DNA of 27,191 nt from JAAFHS01 sp031396505 (GTDB taxonomy: Bacteria; Pseudomonadota; Alphaproteobacteria; Rhodobacterales; Rhodobacteraceae): NCBI GenBank assembly GCA_031396505.1, contig JANNKX010000200.1:1-27191 (forward strand), given 5' to 3'. This document shows, piece by piece, positions 15,531 to 23,739 of the stretch. Within the stretch, counting starts at the first letter, position 1. Every line of letters begins with the position of its first letter. The notes under the pieces are model-generated. The model saw only the letters and a list, made by a program, of their open reading frames with translations. It had not been told where the DNA came from and ran no database searches. The position numbers and the translations under genes are program-made.

Positions 15531-16751
15531 ATGAAGATGTTTGCGATGACGGCGCTGCTGGGTGGGGTTGCAAGCGGGGCGTTTGGGGATACGGCGGACG
15601 GTGACGCGCTGCTGGGGATGGACTGGGATCAGGTGGTTCAGACGGCGCGCGGGGGCGAGGTCAACTGGTTCATGTGGGGAGGGGCGGACAACATCAACGC
15701 TTTCGTCAGCGAGACGGTCGGGGGGATTTTGCTGCGCGACTATGGCATCACGTTGAACCGGGTAAGTGTTGCGGACACAGCCGAGGTGGTGAATCTTGTG
15801 CTGGGGGAAAAAGAGGCGGGGGTGACAGATGCGGGGGCGGTCGACTTGATCTGGATCAACGGCGAGAATTTCCGGACGATGAAGGAAGGCGAGATGGTGT
15901 GGTGCGGATACACCGACCTCTTGCCGAACATCGGGCTGGTGAATTGGGACAACCCGGCGATTGCAAATGATTTCGGGGTGGCAGTGGATGGTTGCGAAGT
16001 GCCGTGGAGCCGGGCGCAGTTTGCGTTTGCGCATGACGCGGCACGGGTAGCCGCGCCGCCGGTGGACATGGCGGGGTTGATTGCGTGGATCAAGGCGAAC
16101 CCCGGCCAGTTTACCTATCCGGCGCCCCCGGATTTCAATGGGGCGGTGTTCATCCGGCATGTGTTCTATCACGCAGCGGGGGGGGCGGATGCGCTGCTGG
16201 GGCCGTTTGATCAGGCGAAGTTTGACGCAGCGGCGGCAAAAACATGGGCGATCCTGAACGATCTGGAGCCCTTTCTGTGGCGCGAGGGGCAGACTTATCC
16301 GGCAAACATTGCGGCGCTGGATCAGTTGTTTGCGAACGGCGAGGTGGCGTTCAGTTTCAACTATGAGGCGGCGCAGTTCGGCGTGGGGGTCACGAACGGG
16401 ACGTTCCCGGACACGGTGCGGACTTACGGTCTTGCGGACGGGACGATTGGGAACACGAACTACACGCTGATCCCGTTCAATTCGCCGAACAAGGCGGCGG
16501 CGATGGTGGTGCAGAACCTGCTGCTATCGGGTGAGATGCAGTTGGAAAAGGCACGGCCCGAGGTGTGGGGGGCCACACCGGCGATTGAGGTGGCGCGCAC
16601 GGGGGCGGATGTGCAGGCGGGATTTGCAGGCCTGCCGTCGCATCCGTCGGTGGTATCGGCCGAGGTGTTGGGCCGATACGCGTTGCCGGAATTGCAGGCG
16701 GGGTGGATTTCAGCCATTGAACAGGGATGGCTGGACAACGTCGCACCTTGA
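15531..16751 (+). CDS. ABC transporter periplasmic substrate-binding protein (YnjB-like)
   Basis: 406-residue extracellular solute-binding protein with a Sec signal peptide (MKMFAMTALLGGVASGAFG). The mature part begins with GEVNWFMWGGADNINAFVSETVGGIL and includes VDLIWINGENFRTMKEGEMVW, EVPWSRAQFAFAHDAARV and NTNYTLIPFNSPNKAAAMVVQNLLLS. This is the pattern of the YnjB family of class II-type binding proteins, whose ligand is uncertain. The start at 15531 is preceded by AAAGGGG. It is the first gene of a four-gene import operon and is divergent from vgrG across about 150 bases that should hold both promoters; I see no convincing promoter boxes there. Confidence 0.85.
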   Translation: MKMFAMTALLGGVASGAFGDTADGDALLGMDWDQVVQTARGGEVNWFMWGGADNINAFVSETVGGILLRDYGITLNRVSVADTAEVVNLVLGEKEAGVTDAGAVDLIWINGENFRTMKEGEMVWCGYTDLLPNIGLVNWDNPAIANDFGVAVDGCEVPWSRAQFAFAHDAARVAAPPVDMAGLIAWIKANPGQFTYPAPPDFNGAVFIRHVFYHAAGGADALLGPFDQAKFDAAAAKTWAILNDLEPFLWREGQTYPANIAALDQLFANGEVAFSFNYEAAQFGVGVTNGTFPDTVRTYGLADGTIGNTNYTLIPFNSPNKAAAMVVQNLLLSGEMQLEKARPEVWGATPAIEVARTGADVQAGFAGLPSHPSVVSAEVLGRYALPELQAGWISAIEQGWLDNVAP

Positions 16752-17548
16752 ACTGGCGGATCGTGCTGATGGTCGGCCCTGCGATGATCGTCATTGCGGG
16801 GCTGTTCGGGGTGGGGCTGGTGGCGGGTATCATGCGGTCATGGGGGGCGTGGGGGGATGTGCTGACATCGGCGCGCGTCTGGGCGGGGCTTGCGGTTTCG
16901 CTGTGGATCGGCTTTGCGTCCACGGCGATTGCGACGGTGATCGCGGTGCCTGCGGCGCTGGCATTCCGGGCGGGGTTTCGCGGGCGTGGAATTGCACTTT
17001 TCCTGTTTCAGGTGAACCTGACAGTGCCGCATCTGGTGGGGGCACTGGGCGTACTTTACCTTTTCGCACAATCGGGATCATTTGCGCGGTTGGCCTACCA
17101 TGCGCATCTGATTGCGGCACCGGGGGATTTTCCGGCGCTGGTGTTCGATCCGGCGTCGATCGGGATCATCCTGACCTATGTCTGGAAAGAAGTGCCGTTT
17201 CTGACGCTGATCGCTTTGGCAGCGCTGCAGGGGCTGGACGTTGACCACGAGGCCGCAGCGCGCACCCTTGGGGCCACGCCACGCCGGGCCTTTCAATATG
17301 TGACGTTGCCATTGATCTGGCCCGCGCTGGCACGGGGAATGATCATCGTATTTGCCTTTACCTTTGGCGCATATGAGGTGCCTGCATTGTTAGGGCAGAC
17401 CTATCCGCAGGCTTTGCCGGTGCTGGCATGGAAAAGCTATACGGCGGTCGATCTGGCCACACGACCGGAGGCGATGGCCATGGCACTGTTGATTGCGGGT
17501 GTCAGTTTCGCGCTGATCGCCGCCTACATGCGGCTGGGACGGCGATGA
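16727..17548 (+). CDS. ABC transporter inner-membrane permease, first subunit (YnjC N-half-like)
   Basis: 273-residue polytopic membrane protein with about six predicted helices, beginning with WRIVLMVGPAMIVIAGLFGVGL. It has the permease coupling (EAA) loop DVDHEAAARTLGATPRRAFQYVTLPLIWPAL, which contacts the ATPase. The ATG at 16727 overlaps the binding-protein gene by 25 bases and has a poor ribosome site; a TTG at 16748 that would give a four-base overlap is an alternative. The stop overlaps the next permease start (ATGA). In E. coli YnjC the two permease halves are one chain; here they are separate genes. Confidence 0.88.
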   Translation: MAGQRRTLNWRIVLMVGPAMIVIAGLFGVGLVAGIMRSWGAWGDVLTSARVWAGLAVSLWIGFASTAIATVIAVPAALAFRAGFRGRGIALFLFQVNLTVPHLVGALGVLYLFAQSGSFARLAYHAHLIAAPGDFPALVFDPASIGIILTYVWKEVPFLTLIALAALQGLDVDHEAAARTLGATPRRAFQYVTLPLIWPALARGMIIVFAFTFGAYEVPALLGQTYPQALPVLAWKSYTAVDLATRPEAMAMALLIAGVSFALIAAYMRLGRR

Positions 17549-18330
17549 GGCGGGCGGGGATATGGACGGTGGTGGCGGGGCTGATGGCACCGCTGATCCC
17601 GCTGCCGCTGTGGTCGGTGGCGCGGGGGTGGCGGTTCCCGGATGTGTTGCCGCCGGACTTCAGCACGGGGCCCTTCGCCTATGTGTTCGGCCCGGTGTCA
17701 GGGGTGTTGCCGGCACTGGGAACGACGGTACTGGTGGCAGGCATGGCGACGCTGCTGGGGCTGGTGATCGGGGTGCCTGCGGGGCGGGCCTTGGGGATGC
17801 ACCGGTTCGCGGGGCGGGGGATCATGGAGGTGATTGTGCTGGCACCGGTTGTGGTCCCGGGGATCGGGGTCGTGCTGGGGCTGCATGGGGTGTTCATCGG
17901 GCTGGGGTTAACGAATACGGTTGGCGGCGTGGTCTTGGTGCATCTGATCCCGGTGCTACCCTATGTCATCCTTGTGATGGCGGGGGTTTTTGCGAATTTT
18001 GACAGGGCGTTAGAGGATCAGGCGCGTAGTCTGGGGGCGACGGGCTGGCAAGTGCTGTGGCATGTGACGCGGCCGGGGGTGGCGGGGGGCGTAATGGTGG
18101 CTGGGCTATTTGCGTTTCTGGTATCAACGGGCCAATACATTCTGACGCTGGTGATCGGGGGCGGGCGGGTGGAAACGCTGCCGCTGTTGCTGTTCAGTTT
18201 TGCAAGTGCGGGGCGCAACGATATCGCGGGGGCCATCGGGGTGATTTACGTGCTGCCGGGCGTGATCATCCTGCTGTGGACGGCGCGGCGCATCACGGGG
18301 CGCGGGGCGGCGTGGATGGTGCGGCCATGA
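17545..18330 (+). CDS. ABC transporter inner-membrane permease, second subunit
   Basis: 261-residue permease with about six hydrophobic helices. It shows the BPD_transp_1 pattern VLPALGTTVLVAGMATLLGLVIGVPAGRALG and an EAA-type loop, FDRALEDQARSLGATGWQVLWHVTRPGV. It starts within the previous stop (ATGA) and ends within the next start (ATGA), so the transporter's membrane and ATPase subunits are translated as a coupled set. Codons are strikingly GGG/GCG-rich compared with the rha genes. Confidence 0.88.
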   Translation: MRRAGIWTVVAGLMAPLIPLPLWSVARGWRFPDVLPPDFSTGPFAYVFGPVSGVLPALGTTVLVAGMATLLGLVIGVPAGRALGMHRFAGRGIMEVIVLAPVVVPGIGVVLGLHGVFIGLGLTNTVGGVVLVHLIPVLPYVILVMAGVFANFDRALEDQARSLGATGWQVLWHVTRPGVAGGVMVAGLFAFLVSTGQYILTLVIGGGRVETLPLLLFSFASAGRNDIAGAIGVIYVLPGVIILLWTARRITGRGAAWMVRP

Positions 18331-19358
18331 CGGCAGTTGATGTGACGGGGGTCCGGCTGACGCATCCGGGGGCGGCGGGGCCCGCGCTGCAGGGCGTTGA
18401 TCTGCATCTGGCGGATGGTGGATTGACGGTGTTGGTGGGGCCATCGGGTTGCGGGAAATCAACGTTGTTGCGGGTGATTGCTGGGTTGGCGGCACCCGAC
18501 GCGGGCGCGGTGCGATTTGACGGTGCCGCGATGGATGTGGTTCCGGCGCAGGCGCGGGGGGCGGTGATGGTGGCGCAGGGCGGGCTGTTGTTTCCGCATA
18601 TGACGGTGGCGGAAAACGTGGGCTTTGGTCTGCGGATGCGGGGACTGGCGCGGGGGGCTGTGGCGGCGGCAGTGGATGCGGTGCTGGATCAGGTGCAATT
18701 GGCGGGGTTCGGGGCACGGCGGCCTGCGGCGCTGTCGGGGGGGCAGGCACAGCGCGTGGCGCTGGCGCGGGCGCTGGTGGTGCGGCCACGGGTGCTGCTG
18801 CTGGATGAGCCGCTGTCCAGTCTGGATGCGCATTTGCGTGCCGACATGCGCGATCTGATCGGGCAGTTGCAGCGTGACAGCGGGATCACGACGCTGTTGG
18901 TGACGCATGATCTGGTTGAGGCGACGGCGATGGCGGACAGGCTTGCCTTGATGCTGGAGGGGCGCATCCGGCAGGTGGGTGCACCCGAGGCGGTGTTTGC
19001 ACGCCCGGTTGACCGGGATGTGGCACGGTTTTTCGGGGCGGTGACATTTGTGCCGGGGCAAGCGCGGGCGGGCGTGTTCGATTGCGCGTTGGGCCAGATC
19101 AGGGTGCCGGATGATGTGCGGGACGGCGCGGGTGCGCTGGTGATCCGGGCCGACGCGGTGCAGCTGGGGGCAGGCGAGAACGCGCTGACGGGGGTTGTGC
19201 GGGCGCGGGTGTTCATGGCGGGGCAGGTGCGGCTGGATGTGCAGGTGGGCGATGTCGTGGTGCAGGCAACGCTTTCGGCGCATCAGGCCGCGGGGCTGGA
19301 GGTGGGCGTTGCGATGCAACTGCACTTGCCGCGCGCGCAGTTGTGGGTGGTGGATTAG
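18327..19358 (+). CDS. ABC transporter ATP-binding protein with TOBE-like C-terminal domain
   Basis: 343-residue ATPase that powers the importer. Walker A is GPSGCGKST (38-46), with a Q-loop near VAQGGLLFPHM, signature LSGGQAQR (136-143), Walker B VLLLDEP (Asp160, Glu161), a D-loop SSLD and the switch His194 (VTHDL). The last 100 residues form a TOBE-like regulatory beta-domain (LVIRADAVQLG, then ARVFMAGQVRLDVQVGD), as in spermidine/iron/thiamine-type importers. The ATGA overlap ties it to the permease. Its TAG stop overlaps, on the opposite strand, the TAA stop of the converging glycosyltransferase gene. Confidence 0.92.
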   Translation: MTAVDVTGVRLTHPGAAGPALQGVDLHLADGGLTVLVGPSGCGKSTLLRVIAGLAAPDAGAVRFDGAAMDVVPAQARGAVMVAQGGLLFPHMTVAENVGFGLRMRGLARGAVAAAVDAVLDQVQLAGFGARRPAALSGGQAQRVALARALVVRPRVLLLDEPLSSLDAHLRADMRDLIGQLQRDSGITTLLVTHDLVEATAMADRLALMLEGRIRQVGAPEAVFARPVDRDVARFFGAVTFVPGQARAGVFDCALGQIRVPDDVRDGAGALVIRADAVQLGAGENALTGVVRARVFMAGQVRLDVQVGDVVVQATLSAHQAAGLEVGVAMQLHLPRAQLWVVD

Positions 19359-20359
19359 GAAGCAAGCGTTGCGGCCTGCGCCGTATGGGCCTGCCAGCGC
19401 GCGTCCAACTGGCGGGGCAGGCCGATCCTGGCGCAAAGACGGGTGACATAGTCGGCGCAGCACAGATGATGCAGGCGCGCAACATCGGGCAGGGCCATGG
19501 CTTGGGCATGCAGGGCATCAAAGCGGGCGCGGTAGATCAGGGCGCTGTCTTCGCGCGTGTCATTGCGGTTGTAGGTTGCAAGATAGAGATCGTTAAAGCG
19601 GTCTGCACCCGATGACGGGGCGGGCGTGCCGCGTTTCAGGGCGAACGCATCACGCGCCCGGATCATGTAGTGGTTCATCTGGGCGACATTCTGCGCGACA
19701 CAGGTGGCAGGGAGGATGCGGCTGGTGGGGGTGTCGGAGGTCCAGCCGGGAATCGGATCGCCATCAGTGTTGACCCACGGCTTTGCGGGATCGGTGGGGC
19801 CAAGGCCAGCGCGGGCGCGTTGAAACCCGCGTGGGCCTTGGGATTGCAGCCATTTGAAAGCGCGGACATCGGTGAACAGCGATTTGAACGATTGGCTGGA
19901 CGGGTGAGCGGGATGGCTGGCGCTGGTCAGGCTGCGGTGCGTAAGCGTGTCTTGCCATTGCTGATGGCCCGCATCACCAAACACGCGCCAGTTGATGGCG
20001 ATGCCCTGAACCGGTTGATCTGGATAGGAAATCAGGTCTTGCACGCCGTTCTGACCAACGTGCACCACAAGGAATTCATCGACATCACACACCATCAGCC
20101 AGTCCGCGCGGAACACGTGTTTGTGGTTGCGGGCAAGGGCAAGTTTGGTCGCCTCGACTGGGCCCCCGGGGGGGATGGGGCAAGACAGGTGGGTGACCCA
20201 TCCGGCAGCGGCCAGCGCGTCAAGCAAGGCGGGGGAGTGATCGGTGCAATCGTTGGTCACCACGACGATACGGGTGAAGCCCAGCATGCGATACCAGGTG
20301 ACCCATTCGACCAGAAACGGGCCCTCATTCCGCACGGAACACACAACGGCAACCTGCAT
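19355..20359 (-). CDS. Glycosyltransferase family 2-like protein
   Basis: 334-residue cytoplasmic GT-A-fold protein, probably of the Glyco_tranf_2_4 type that modifies surface or capsular glycans. The N-terminus VAVVCSVRNEGPFLVEWVTWYRMLGF and the VTNDCTDHSPALLDAL block are family hallmarks. The metal/nucleotide-binding DxD is DVDEF (residues 92-96). A later NHYMIRARDAFALKRGTP block also fits. The start at 20359 follows GGAGGAAAAGAACGG. It is convergent with the ABC ATPase (four-base stop overlap) and divergent from pth with only 80 bases between starts. The sugar donor and acceptor are unknown. Confidence 0.8.
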   Translation of the reverse strand: MQVAVVCSVRNEGPFLVEWVTWYRMLGFTRIVVVTNDCTDHSPALLDALAAAGWVTHLSCPIPPGGPVEATKLALARNHKHVFRADWLMVCDVDEFLVVHVGQNGVQDLISYPDQPVQGIAINWRVFGDAGHQQWQDTLTHRSLTSASHPAHPSSQSFKSLFTDVRAFKWLQSQGPRGFQRARAGLGPTDPAKPWVNTDGDPIPGWTSDTPTSRILPATCVAQNVAQMNHYMIRARDAFALKRGTPAPSSGADRFNDLYLATYNRNDTREDSALIYRARFDALHAQAMALPDVARLHHLCCADYVTRLCARIGLPRQLDARWQAHTAQAATLAS

Positions 20360-20439
20360 CCGTTCTTTTCCTCCGCACCGATGCTTGACGGGCGGGGTGG
20401 GGTTCGTCAAGGAAAGGTATCAGGATGCGGGGCGATGCG

Positions 20440-21123
20440 ATGAAACTGTGGGTAGGATTGGGCAATCCGGGGGCCAAGTACCGGACGCATCGCCACAATA
20501 TTGGATTCATGGCGGTGGACCGGATTGCGGCGGATCATGGGTTCGGGCCGTGGAAGAAGGCGTTTTCGGGGCTGGTGGCCGAGGGGCGGCTGGGGGACGA
20601 AAAGGTTGTTCTGCTGAAGCCCGAGACGTTTATGAACCTGTCGGGGCAAGCGGTGCAGGGCGCACTGGCGTATCACAAGCTGCCCTTGGCGGATGTAATT
20701 GTTTTTCATGACGAATTGGACCTTGCCCCCGGCAAGATGCGGCTGAAGCAAGGGGGCGGGCATGCGGGGCACAACGGCCTGCGGTCGATCCATGGGCACT
20801 TGGGCGAAGCATACGGGCGCGTAAGGCTGGGGATCGGGCATCCGGGGCATAAGGATCTGGTGGCGGCTTACGTTCTGCATGATTTCGGACGCGCGGATCA
20901 GGACTGGCTGAAGGCGCTGTTGCGCGGGATATCTGAGGGGGCGGTGGCGCTGGCGGCGGGGGACGGGGCGAAGTTCGCCAATGCGGTGGCGCTGCGGGTG
21001 GCACCGCCACGGTCGGGGACGGGGGTGGCGGGGCCGGAGGTTGTGGTGACGCCTGCGGTGGAAAAACCGGTGGAGACGGATGCGCGCACGCCGATGCAGA
21101 GGTTGTTGGACAGATTCCGCTAA
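20440..21123 (+). CDS. pth: Peptidyl-tRNA hydrolase
   Basis: 227-residue Pth that releases tRNA from peptidyl-tRNA shed by stalled ribosomes, a housekeeping function. Catalytic and binding residues are in place: Asn9 (GLGNPG), His19 (RHNIGF), Asn66 (PETFMNLSG) and Asp91 (VFHDELDLAPGKMRLK), followed by GGGHAGHNGLRS. The start at 20440 gives the standard MKLWVGLGNPG N-terminus with GGGG seven bases upstream; an in-frame ATG at 20425 adds five residues and is also well placed. A 35-40-residue Pro/Val-rich tail beyond the core ends in TPMQRLLDRFR, a type of tail I associate with Rhodobacteraceae. The common rplY neighbour is absent here. Confidence 0.95.
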   Translation: MKLWVGLGNPGAKYRTHRHNIGFMAVDRIAADHGFGPWKKAFSGLVAEGRLGDEKVVLLKPETFMNLSGQAVQGALAYHKLPLADVIVFHDELDLAPGKMRLKQGGGHAGHNGLRSIHGHLGEAYGRVRLGIGHPGHKDLVAAYVLHDFGRADQDWLKALLRGISEGAVALAAGDGAKFANAVALRVAPPRSGTGVAGPEVVVTPAVEKPVETDARTPMQRLLDRFR

Positions 21124-21172
21124 GTGCTTGCGTGCGTTGAATTTACCTGTGGGCTTGGGGCGAAAATCACGA

Positions 21173-21213
21173 TCTTCAACGCGTCTTCAATGCGTCTTGA
21201 TGTCGTAAAGACG
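21173..21213. repeat. Short tandem repeat with hairpin between convergent genes
   Basis: An 11-base unit, TCTTCAACGCG then TCTTCAATGCG, then a degenerate TCTTGATGTCG, occupies 21173-21205. The end of it forms a small hairpin CGTCTT / AAGACG (21193-21213, nine-base loop). It lies between the convergent pth and FAD oxidoreductase genes, where a terminator would be expected, but it lacks a clean T tract, so terminator function is doubtful. Confidence 0.35.
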
Positions 21214-21251
21214 TGCGATGGCGTTTTTGTGCGTTAACCATTTGTCGCGAA

Positions 21252-22469
21252 TCAGAAACGACCGGCGGCGGTGGCGCGGATATCGGGCTGATGGCCCGCA
21301 ATGATCGCGGCCACAAGGTGCGCGGTGACGGGAGCAAGCGTCACGCCGATATGGCCGTGGCCAAAGGCGTAGATCACATCTGCCCCAAGGCGCGAGGGAC
21401 CGATGACGGGCAGGCTGTCGGGCAGCGAGGGGCGGAACCCCATCCATGTGCGATCCGGATCGGGCAGGTCGGGAAAGATACTGCGGGCACCTGCCGTCAG
21501 CTTTGCAATCCGGTGCGGCGAGGGCGGGGCGCGTAGCCCGCCGAGTTCGACCGTACCGGCCACGCGCAGGCGGCCATCCATGGGGCAGAGGTAAAAGCCG
21601 CGCGCCGTGGGGCAGGCGGGGCGGGTCAGGCGCGGGGCGGCCATGTCCCATTCGACGTGATAGCCGCGTTCGGTATCAAGCGGGATGCGGTCGCCTGTCA
21701 TGCGGGCAAGCGCCTTGGAATGCGCGCCTGCGGCGATGATAACGCGTCTTGCAGTGATGTCGGGGCCGGTCAGGTGGATGCCTTGGGGCGTGCGTTCCAG
21801 CTTTGTTACTGCCGCCCGGATGTGAGGGACGGTCGCGGCGATGTGAGTGGCGAGTGCGGCCATCACCTTGCCGGGATCGGTGAGGGTCATGGCATGGGGA
21901 AAGAACGCAGCCCCGGCCATGGCGGGCAGGTTGGGTTCAAGCTGATGCAGATCATCCGGGCCGATCAGATCGACGATGACGCCCATGCGGCGGCGCATGG
22001 TCATGTCGGCATGTGCGGCGCGGAAGGCTTGGGGGGTTTCATACAGATACAGGCAACCGGTGTGGCGGGTCAGGTGGGTTGCCCCGATGTCACGGGTCAG
22101 GGTTTGCCACATGGGGCCTGCATTGGCCAGCAGGGTGGCGATGGCTTGCGCGTTGCGCGCGGCGGCGGCGGGCAGGGATTGGCGGGCAAATCTTGCGAGC
22201 CATGGCAGCAGGGCGGGGAGTGCCGCGCGGCGGATGGCGAGGGGGGAGTTTTTATCGAACAACAATGAGGGTAGAGCGCGCAGCACATCGGGGGTACCGA
22301 CGGGCATCACGGCATAGTCGGCGATGGTGCCCGCGTTGCCATGGCTGGCCCCCGCGCCGGGGGGCGCGGGGTCGATCAGGGTGACGTTATGCCCGGCCTC
22401 GGACAGGGTTTTGGCGACGCACAGGCCGATGACACCTGCACCGATGATGGCAATGTCGGTGGTGGTCAT
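21252..22469 (-). CDS. FAD-dependent D-amino-acid dehydrogenase / amine oxidoreductase (DAO family)
   Basis: 405-residue flavoprotein of the DAO (DadA/PuuB-like) family. The FAD-binding Rossmann motif is DIAIIGAGVIG (residues 5-15) with LID near 31-33. Later blocks are ASHGNAGTIADYAVMP, ERGYHVEW, RVAGTVELGG and the C-terminal FAD-contact segment SLPVIGPSRLGADVIYAFGHGHIGVTLAP. Family members oxidise the C-N bond of D-amino acids, sarcosine-like substrates or gamma-glutamyl amines. The start at 22469 gives the canonical flavin-binding N-terminus; the longer frame reads through a palindromic repeat and is not credible. It is last in the leftward amine-type gene group, 108 bases after the iron-type ADH gene, and may be transcribed with it or separately. 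Confidence 0.85.
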   Translation of the reverse strand: MTTTDIAIIGAGVIGLCVAKTLSEAGHNVTLIDPAPPGAGASHGNAGTIADYAVMPVGTPDVLRALPSLLFDKNSPLAIRRAALPALLPWLARFARQSLPAAAARNAQAIATLLANAGPMWQTLTRDIGATHLTRHTGCLYLYETPQAFRAAHADMTMRRRMGVIVDLIGPDDLHQLEPNLPAMAGAAFFPHAMTLTDPGKVMAALATHIAATVPHIRAAVTKLERTPQGIHLTGPDITARRVIIAAGAHSKALARMTGDRIPLDTERGYHVEWDMAAPRLTRPACPTARGFYLCPMDGRLRVAGTVELGGLRAPPSPHRIAKLTAGARSIFPDLPDPDRTWMGFRPSLPDSLPVIGPSRLGADVIYAFGHGHIGVTLAPVTAHLVAAIIAGHQPDIRATAAGRF

Positions 22470-22506
22470 CTGTTCGGGCCATGGCGACGCGGCCCCCCCA
22501 CCCCGG

Positions 22507-22529
22507 CCCTCCCCCACGGGGGGGGAGGG
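22507..22529. repeat. GC-rich REP-like palindrome
   Basis: Stem CCCTCCCCC (22507-22515) pairs perfectly with GGGGGAGGG (22521-22529) across a five-base loop. It sits in the 108-base gap between the FAD oxidoreductase and iron-ADH genes. Elements of this shape occur widely as intergenic palindromes in proteobacteria. It could form a strong mRNA hairpin in either direction and reduce read-through. Confidence 0.6.
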
Positions 22530-22557
22530 AGGAACAAAACGGCTGCGGACAGGCACA

Positions 22558-22577
22558 GGATAGGCAATCTGCCCAAC
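22558..22577. repeat. Diverged copy of the 25132-25189 intergenic repeat unit
   Basis: GGATAGGCAATCTGCCCAAC matches the repeat arm at 25132-25151 at 17 of 20 positions and has the same GGC-N-ATCTGCCC core. It abuts the stop codon of the iron-type ADH gene. A single arm only; no facing partner was seen nearby. Confidence 0.55.
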
Positions 22578-23735
22578 CTACATGCAGGCATCATAGAGCG
22601 CGCGCAGATTTTCGCGTGTCAGGGGCACGGGGTTACCGCCGCAGGACGGGTCTTCCAGCGCCATTTCGGCCATCTGATCCAGACGGTCGCGCTGCACGCC
22701 CATGGAGGTCAGGTTGGCGGGGATATTCAGGTTTTCGCGCAGGGCCATGACGGCCTTGTAAAACCCGCCATAGCCGCCCGCGATGCCGATATAGGCCGCG
22801 GCCTTGTCCAGCCGCGCCTCGATCACGGGGCGGTTGAAATTCATCACCATGGGCATCACGACGGCGTTCGTGGTGCCGTGGTGGGTGTTGTAGATGGCCC
22901 CCACCGGGTGCGAAAGGCTGTGAATCGCGCCAAGACCCTTCTGGAATGCCACAGCCCCCATGGCAGCGGCGGACATCATATGCGCGCGGGCATCCAGATC
23001 ATCGGGCTTGGTGTAGGCGGTCACCAGATTTTCGAACACAAGGCGCATGCCTTCGAGGGCGATACCTTGCGACATCGGGTGGTAGAAGGGGGAACAATAC
23101 GCCTCAAGACAATGCGCGAGCGCATCCATCCCGGTGCCTGCTGTGATGAATTTGGGCATGCCGACGGTCAGCGCGGGATCGCAGATCGTGACAGCGGGCA
23201 TCAGTTTGGGGTGAAAGATGATCTTTTTCTTGTGCGTGGTGGCATTGGTCAGAACGCCTGCGCGACCCACTTCGCTGCCCGTGCCAGCGGTGGTGGGCAC
23301 GGCAATGATCGGGGCGATGTTGCTGGCATCGGCGCGGGTGAACCAGTCGTCGATATCTTCCAGATCCCAGACGGACAGGTCTTTCTGATGCGCCATCAGG
23401 GCGATCATCTTGCCCAGATCAAGCGCGGATCCGCCGCCGAAGCAGATCACGCCGTCATGCCCCCCGGCCAGATACATGGCGATGCCCGCATCCATGTTCA
23501 TCTCGTTCGGGTTGGGGTCCACCTCCGAAAACACGGCGCGGCCAAGGCCTGCGGTGGCGAGGGTATCAAGGGCAGCGGCGGTGATGGGCAGGGAGGCGAG
23601 GGCCTTGTCGGTGACGAGGAGGGGCTTTGTGATGCCTGCACCCTTGCAGTGTTCTGCCAGTTCGGCCACGCGGCCCACGCCGAATTTGATCGCCGTGGGA
23701 TAGGACCAGTTCCGGTTGGGAACGTTATGGGACAT
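22578..23735 (-). CDS. Iron-containing (group III) alcohol dehydrogenase
   Basis: 385-residue Fe-ADH/dehydroquinate-synthase-like-fold enzyme. It has the NAD-binding GGGSALDLGK, the conserved PTTAGTGSEVG, and the metal-site segments TGMDALAHCLEAY and HSLSHPVGAIYNTHHG with their His ligands. It would interconvert an alcohol and its aldehyde using NAD(P)H. It begins four bases after the aldehyde dehydrogenase stop on the same strand, which points to a coupled alcohol-aldehyde-acid oxidation. The ribosome site is weak (AAGAAAG), consistent with translational coupling. The substrate is unknown; neighbours suggest an amino alcohol or a gamma-glutamylated derivative (inference). Confidence 0.9.
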   Translation of the reverse strand: MSHNVPNRNWSYPTAIKFGVGRVAELAEHCKGAGITKPLLVTDKALASLPITAAALDTLATAGLGRAVFSEVDPNPNEMNMDAGIAMYLAGGHDGVICFGGGSALDLGKMIALMAHQKDLSVWDLEDIDDWFTRADASNIAPIIAVPTTAGTGSEVGRAGVLTNATTHKKKIIFHPKLMPAVTICDPALTVGMPKFITAGTGMDALAHCLEAYCSPFYHPMSQGIALEGMRLVFENLVTAYTKPDDLDARAHMMSAAAMGAVAFQKGLGAIHSLSHPVGAIYNTHHGTTNAVVMPMVMNFNRPVIEARLDKAAAYIGIAGGYGGFYKAVMALRENLNIPANLTSMGVQRDRLDQMAEMALEDPSCGGNPVPLTRENLRALYDACM

Positions 23736-23739
23736 GGGA

